A stretch of DNA of 64,000 nt from Rhizobium sp. L43 (GTDB lineage Bacteria > Pseudomonadota > Alphaproteobacteria > Rhizobiales > Rhizobiaceae), in contig NZ_NWSQ01000001.1 in NCBI RefSeq assembly GCF_002531725.1, positions 372,001-436,000 on the forward strand, given 5' to 3'. The position numbers were made by a program, and so were the translations under genes. Under the pieces are notes generated by a model. It was given only the letters and a program-made list of their open reading frames with translations. It made no database searches and was not told the DNA's origin. This document shows, piece after piece, positions 61,628 to 64,000 of this stretch (position 1 is its first letter; the number at the start of each line of letters is the position of its first letter).

Positions 61628-62483
61628 CAAGCAATTGCCGGTCATCGCCGTCGCGGTGAATGACCAGCTGCTGCTTGATGCGCCGAAGCGTGGTCGTCGC
61701 CTTCGGCTGAACGGCGTAGGCGATGAGGCTCGACAGAATATCGACGGTGGCGATGTAGGCGATGCGCGTCGAGGTCGGCCGATAGATGTTGTTGCCCTCG
61801 GGAAGGTCGATCGGCACGACGATTTCGGCGGCCTTGGCAACCGGGCTGTCCGTCTGGGTGAGAGCGATCGTCTTCACCTTGGTCTCACGGGCAAGCTCGA
61901 AGGCCCGCACCAGCTCCATATTGCGGCCGGAGAAGGATGAGCCGATCAGCACGTCGCCCGGCCTTGCCGCGGCGGCCATCATCAGCTGCATACTGTGATC
62001 GGAACTGGCGGTGATGCGAAGCCCGAGACGGAAGAGACGGTTCTGCAGCTCGTCGGCAATCATCGACGAATTGCCGCCGGAGCCGAAGGCATAGATCATA
62101 TCGGCCTTGGCGATCAGCGCGACGGCGGCTTCGATCGCGGCAAGATCGAGCGACCGGTGCAGCAGAAAGAGCGCGTTCTGCGCCTTGGTGATGATATCCT
62201 GGGCGACATCGGCCGGATCGGTGCTTTTCGATTCCGGCTTCAGATACCGCACGCCGATATGGGCGGTCCGGGCAAGCTGCACCTTGAAATCGGAAAAGCT
62301 CTCGCAACCCAGCCGCCGGCAAAAGCGGGTGACGGTCGGCGGCGAGACCTTGGCCCGTTCTGCAAGCTCGATGATCGAGGCATTCACCGCAAATTCGAAG
62401 TCGTTGACGATGATCTCCGCGATGCGGCTCTCGGAGGGAGAAAGCCGGCTCTTGTCTTCCTGCAATGTCGAAAAGATATCCAA
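61620..62483 (-). CDS. RpiR/MurR-family transcriptional regulator with SIS domain
   Basis: 287 residues. N-terminal HTH_6 domain (SPSESRIAEIIVNDFEFAVN, VSPPTVTRFCRRLGCESFSD) and C-terminal SIS phosphosugar-binding domain (YAFGSGGNSSMIADELQNRL, VLIGSSFSGRNMELV). RpiR regulators sense phosphorylated sugars or related metabolites. It is 21 nt downstream of ridA on the same strand. The palindrome TGAAA-agaa-TTTCA in the divergent promoter region (62979-62992) is a candidate operator. The stop codon lies in a 15-bp tandem repeat. Confidence 0.93.
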   Translation of the reverse strand: MDIFSTLQEDKSRLSPSESRIAEIIVNDFEFAVNASIIELAERAKVSPPTVTRFCRRLGCESFSDFKVQLARTAHIGVRYLKPESKSTDPADVAQDIITKAQNALFLLHRSLDLAAIEAAVALIAKADMIYAFGSGGNSSMIADELQNRLFRLGLRITASSDHSMQLMMAAAARPGDVLIGSSFSGRNMELVRAFELARETKVKTIALTQTDSPVAKAAEIVVPIDLPEGNNIYRPTSTRIAYIATVDILSSLIAYAVQPKATTTLRRIKQQLVIHRDGDDRQLLGD

Positions 62484-62504
62484 ATCCGCTCCCGCCCTTC
62501 TTCT

Positions 62505-62894
62505 CTATGCATCCTTCTTCTTATAGGCCACGCAATCGATCTCAACCTTGCAATCGACCATCATCGACGATTGCACACAGGCGCGTGCCGGCGGATGTTC
62601 GCCGAAATACTCCTGATAGATCTTGTTGAAGGTCCAGAAGTCGCGCGGATCGTCGAGCCAGACGCCGACGCGCACGACATCCTCGACGCCGTATCCGGCC
62701 TCGTCGAGAATCGAAAGAACGTTGGCGATCGTCTTATGGGTCTGGGCGATGATGTTGCCGTCGATGATTTCGCCATCTTCCATCGCAACCTGGCCGGAAA
62801 CATAGAGCCATCCGTCGGCTTCGACCGCACGCGCGAAAGGCAGGGCCTTGCCGCCGGCGCCGGTTTGAACAGTGCCATAGCGCTTGATGGACAT
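62505..62894 (-). CDS. RidA/YjgF-family protein
   Basis: 129 residues. RidA fold with PFARAVEADGWLYVSGQVA, GNIIAQTHKTIANVLSILDE and PPARACVQSSMMVDCKVEID; the Arg in PARA corresponds to the deaminase-type active-site arginine. Family members hydrolyse reactive enamines/imines or act in specific amine catabolism. The ATG at 62894 follows AAGGA; the in-frame upstream codons to 62975 look like untranslated AT-rich leader. First gene of the minus-strand unit. Confidence 0.92.
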   Translation of the reverse strand: MSIKRYGTVQTGAGGKALPFARAVEADGWLYVSGQVAMEDGEIIDGNIIAQTHKTIANVLSILDEAGYGVEDVVRVGVWLDDPRDFWTFNKIYQEYFGEHPPARACVQSSMMVDCKVEIDCVAYKKKDA

Positions 62895-62978
62895 GCTGAA
62901 GTCCTTGCAAATTATTTTCTTGATAAGTTGACAAGTGACCATAGAAAGCAGAATTTGACCAGTGAAAAACGCCATTTA

Positions 62979-62992
62979 TGAAAAGAATTTCA
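62979..62992. promoter_or_regulatory. Candidate RpiR operator
   Basis: TGAAA-agaa-TTTCA palindrome, 13 nt before the 63006 start in the 111-nt divergent region. Its form suits RpiR-family sites. A minus-strand TTCACT/TATGGT pair (17-nt spacer) nearby could drive ridA. Confidence 0.45.
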
Positions 62993-63005
62993 ATCCGGGG
63001 CAGAC

Positions 63006-63488
63006 ATGCGCGATCCTTTCCTGAATCCTTTTCCCACCGACAGCGCCCGATCCGCGATCTGGGAAATGCTCGTTCCGCGCGATATCGATGCCTTTCTGGC
63101 CGCCGACTGGTCGATGGTCGAGCATGATTTCGTTGAAGAGGGCTTCATCGGCATCGATGCTCAGAAGGCCGTCAGCCCCGACAAGTGGCGCCTCGCATTT
63201 CCGACGCGGTCGGCCTATCGCCAGGAATGGCTGAGGCAGGCGGAGGATTTCGCCCAGCAGAGTTTCGCGGAAGATGCGCGCACCGCGATCTTCACCACGA
63301 CGACGCTCGAAGATATCGAGATCGAAGGCGAGACGGCGCTCGTCCGCAAGAAGTTCGACGGCGGCATTACCAAGTCCGACGGCACCCGCGACATCCTGCA
63401 ATGGCAGACGCTCTATTATTGCAGGCTTCACCAAGGACGCTGGAAAATCTCAGGTTTCACCGGCTACCTGCCGAACCCGATGGGTTGA
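63006..63488 (+). CDS. Hypothetical NTF2-like/SnoaL-like protein
   Basis: 160 residues, no signal peptide. The pattern AIWEMLVPRDIDAFLAADWS, a central helix, then alternating strands (IEIEGETALVRKKFDGG; WQTLYYCRLHQGRWKISGFT) suggests an NTF2-like cone fold. I do not recognise the specific family. The start follows CCGGGGCAGAC. It is divergent from ridA and 30 nt before an M81 peptidase gene, so it likely belongs to the same catabolic unit. Confidence 0.6.
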   Translation: MRDPFLNPFPTDSARSAIWEMLVPRDIDAFLAADWSMVEHDFVEEGFIGIDAQKAVSPDKWRLAFPTRSAYRQEWLRQAEDFAQQSFAEDARTAIFTTTTLEDIEIEGETALVRKKFDGGITKSDGTRDILQWQTLYYCRLHQGRWKISGFTGYLPNPMG

Positions 63489-63518
63489 GGCGGGGCCGAC
63501 AACACGAAGGCCACTTTC

Positions 63519-64000
63519 TTGCGCATTTTCACCGCAGCACTGGCGACCGAGACCAACACGTTTTCCCCGATCTGCGTGGATCGCCGCGCATTCGAAGCCT
63601 CGCTTTATGCCCCGCCCGGCCAGCATCCGGAAACGCCGACGCTCTGCACCGCGCCGATCACCGTCGGCAGGCGCGTCGCCCGGGAAAAAGGCTGGGAGCT
63701 GATCGAGGGAACCGCCACCTGGGCAGACCCCGCCGGCCTCGTCAACCGGGCGACCTACGAGGAACTGCGTGACGAAATCCTCGGCCAGCTCAGCGCGGCA
63801 ATGCCGGTCGACGCCGTCGTCATGGGTCTGCACGGCGCTATGGTGGCCGCCGGATACGAGGATACGGAAGGCGATCTTCTCCAGCGCATGCGGGCGATCG
63901 TCGGGCCTGACGTGCTCATCTGCGCCGAGCTCGACCCGCACAGCCACCTCACCGCAAAACGCGTCGCGGCCCTCAATTTCGCCGTCTATTTCAAGGAGTT
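63519..64000 (+). CDS. M81-family metallopeptidase (MlrC/microcystinase C-like), 3' truncated by the window
   Basis: Only the first ~160 residues are inside the window; the frame is open to the end. The start is a TTG at 63519 with GAAGG 8 nt upstream, giving RIFTAALATETNTFSPI, the standard family N-terminus. Also visible are GLHGAMVAAGYEDTEGDLLQ and ICAELDPHSHLT with metal-binding Asp/His residues. M81 proteins hydrolyse small linear peptides or amides, best known from microcystin degradation. Paired with RidA, RpiR and an NTF2-like gene, it probably serves a nitrogenous catabolic route. Confidence 0.88.
   Translation, partial: MRIFTAALATETNTFSPICVDRRAFEASLYAPPGQHPETPTLCTAPITVGRRVAREKGWELIEGTATWADPAGLVNRATYEELRDEILGQLSAAMPVDAVVMGLHGAMVAAGYEDTEGDLLQRMRAIVGPDVLICAELDPHSHLTAKRVAALNFAVYFKE

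Noticed and set aside
60291..61940. Plus-strand open frame (549 codons)
   Set aside because: Spans three minus-strand genes (MFS, SDR, RpiR) with clear motifs.

Overview
The window looks like part of a secondary replicon (chromid or large plasmid) of a Rhizobium of the leguminosarum/etli type. The grounds are: GC-rich genes with alphaproteobacterial family signatures; a minCDE operon and a lone flagellin, both of which I recall lying on chromids in this group; two near-identical ~97 bp two-palindrome RIME-like intergenic repeats; CtrA-type TTAA-N7-TTAAC boxes; and many ABC-transporter sugar operons. Species and replicon are inference. I saw no tRNA, rRNA, CRISPR array, transposase, integrase or replication origin.

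1-17.3 kb: methylated-amine catabolism. On the + strand run the end of an N-methylglutamate synthase subunit, gmaS (glnT-like), purU, dmmD-A-B-C (haem/THF-dependent dimethylamine demethylase) and tmm (trimethylamine monooxygenase). Further on, facing the other way, lies tdm (DUF1989-GcvT TMAO demethylase), divergent from an APC-type permease. Together they give TMA -> TMAO -> DMA -> methylamine -> gamma-glutamylmethylamide -> N-methylglutamate, with the formaldehyde units taken up by tetrahydrofolate and PurU recycling formyl-THF. A cell-division block interrupts the pathway: a PAS/mini-chemoreceptor protein, minC-minD-minE behind tandem CtrA boxes, two small charged proteins and a cold-shock gene.

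17.4-31 kb: mixed metabolism. It holds an aldo/keto reductase, an amine oxidase and a DEDDh exonuclease. A DUF1127 protein is followed by a striking small-RNA locus of four hairpins, each with CCTCCTCCC in its loop. Then come kduI-kduD with a GntR regulator, a large GH94-like phosphorylase, a small secreted protein, an L,D-transpeptidase, a DHA2 efflux pump and a flagellin whose extreme N-terminus is missing.

32-49 kb: carbohydrate uptake. An Opp-type ABC operon closely resembling chitobiose transporters ends in a GH20 hexosaminidase. Next are an HxlR/SDR divergent pair, an AraC regulator and a DMT exporter. A LacI-controlled ABC operon with a GH32 fructosidase follows; it has a visible operator pair and no ATPase gene of its own.

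49-58 kb: the least ordinary part. A single polypeptide joins an adenylation domain, a carrier protein and a membrane acyltransferase. Beside it is a compact three-gene operon: PLD-fold protein, exported M20 amidohydrolase, and a KAP P-loop NTPase with macro-like and Clp-N-like N-terminal regions. The operon is a candidate undescribed conflict or stress system.

58-64 kb: on the minus strand RidA, RpiR, SDR, MFS and ROK genes form a likely catabolic unit. It diverges from an unknown NTF2-like gene and an M81 (MlrC) peptidase cut by the window end.
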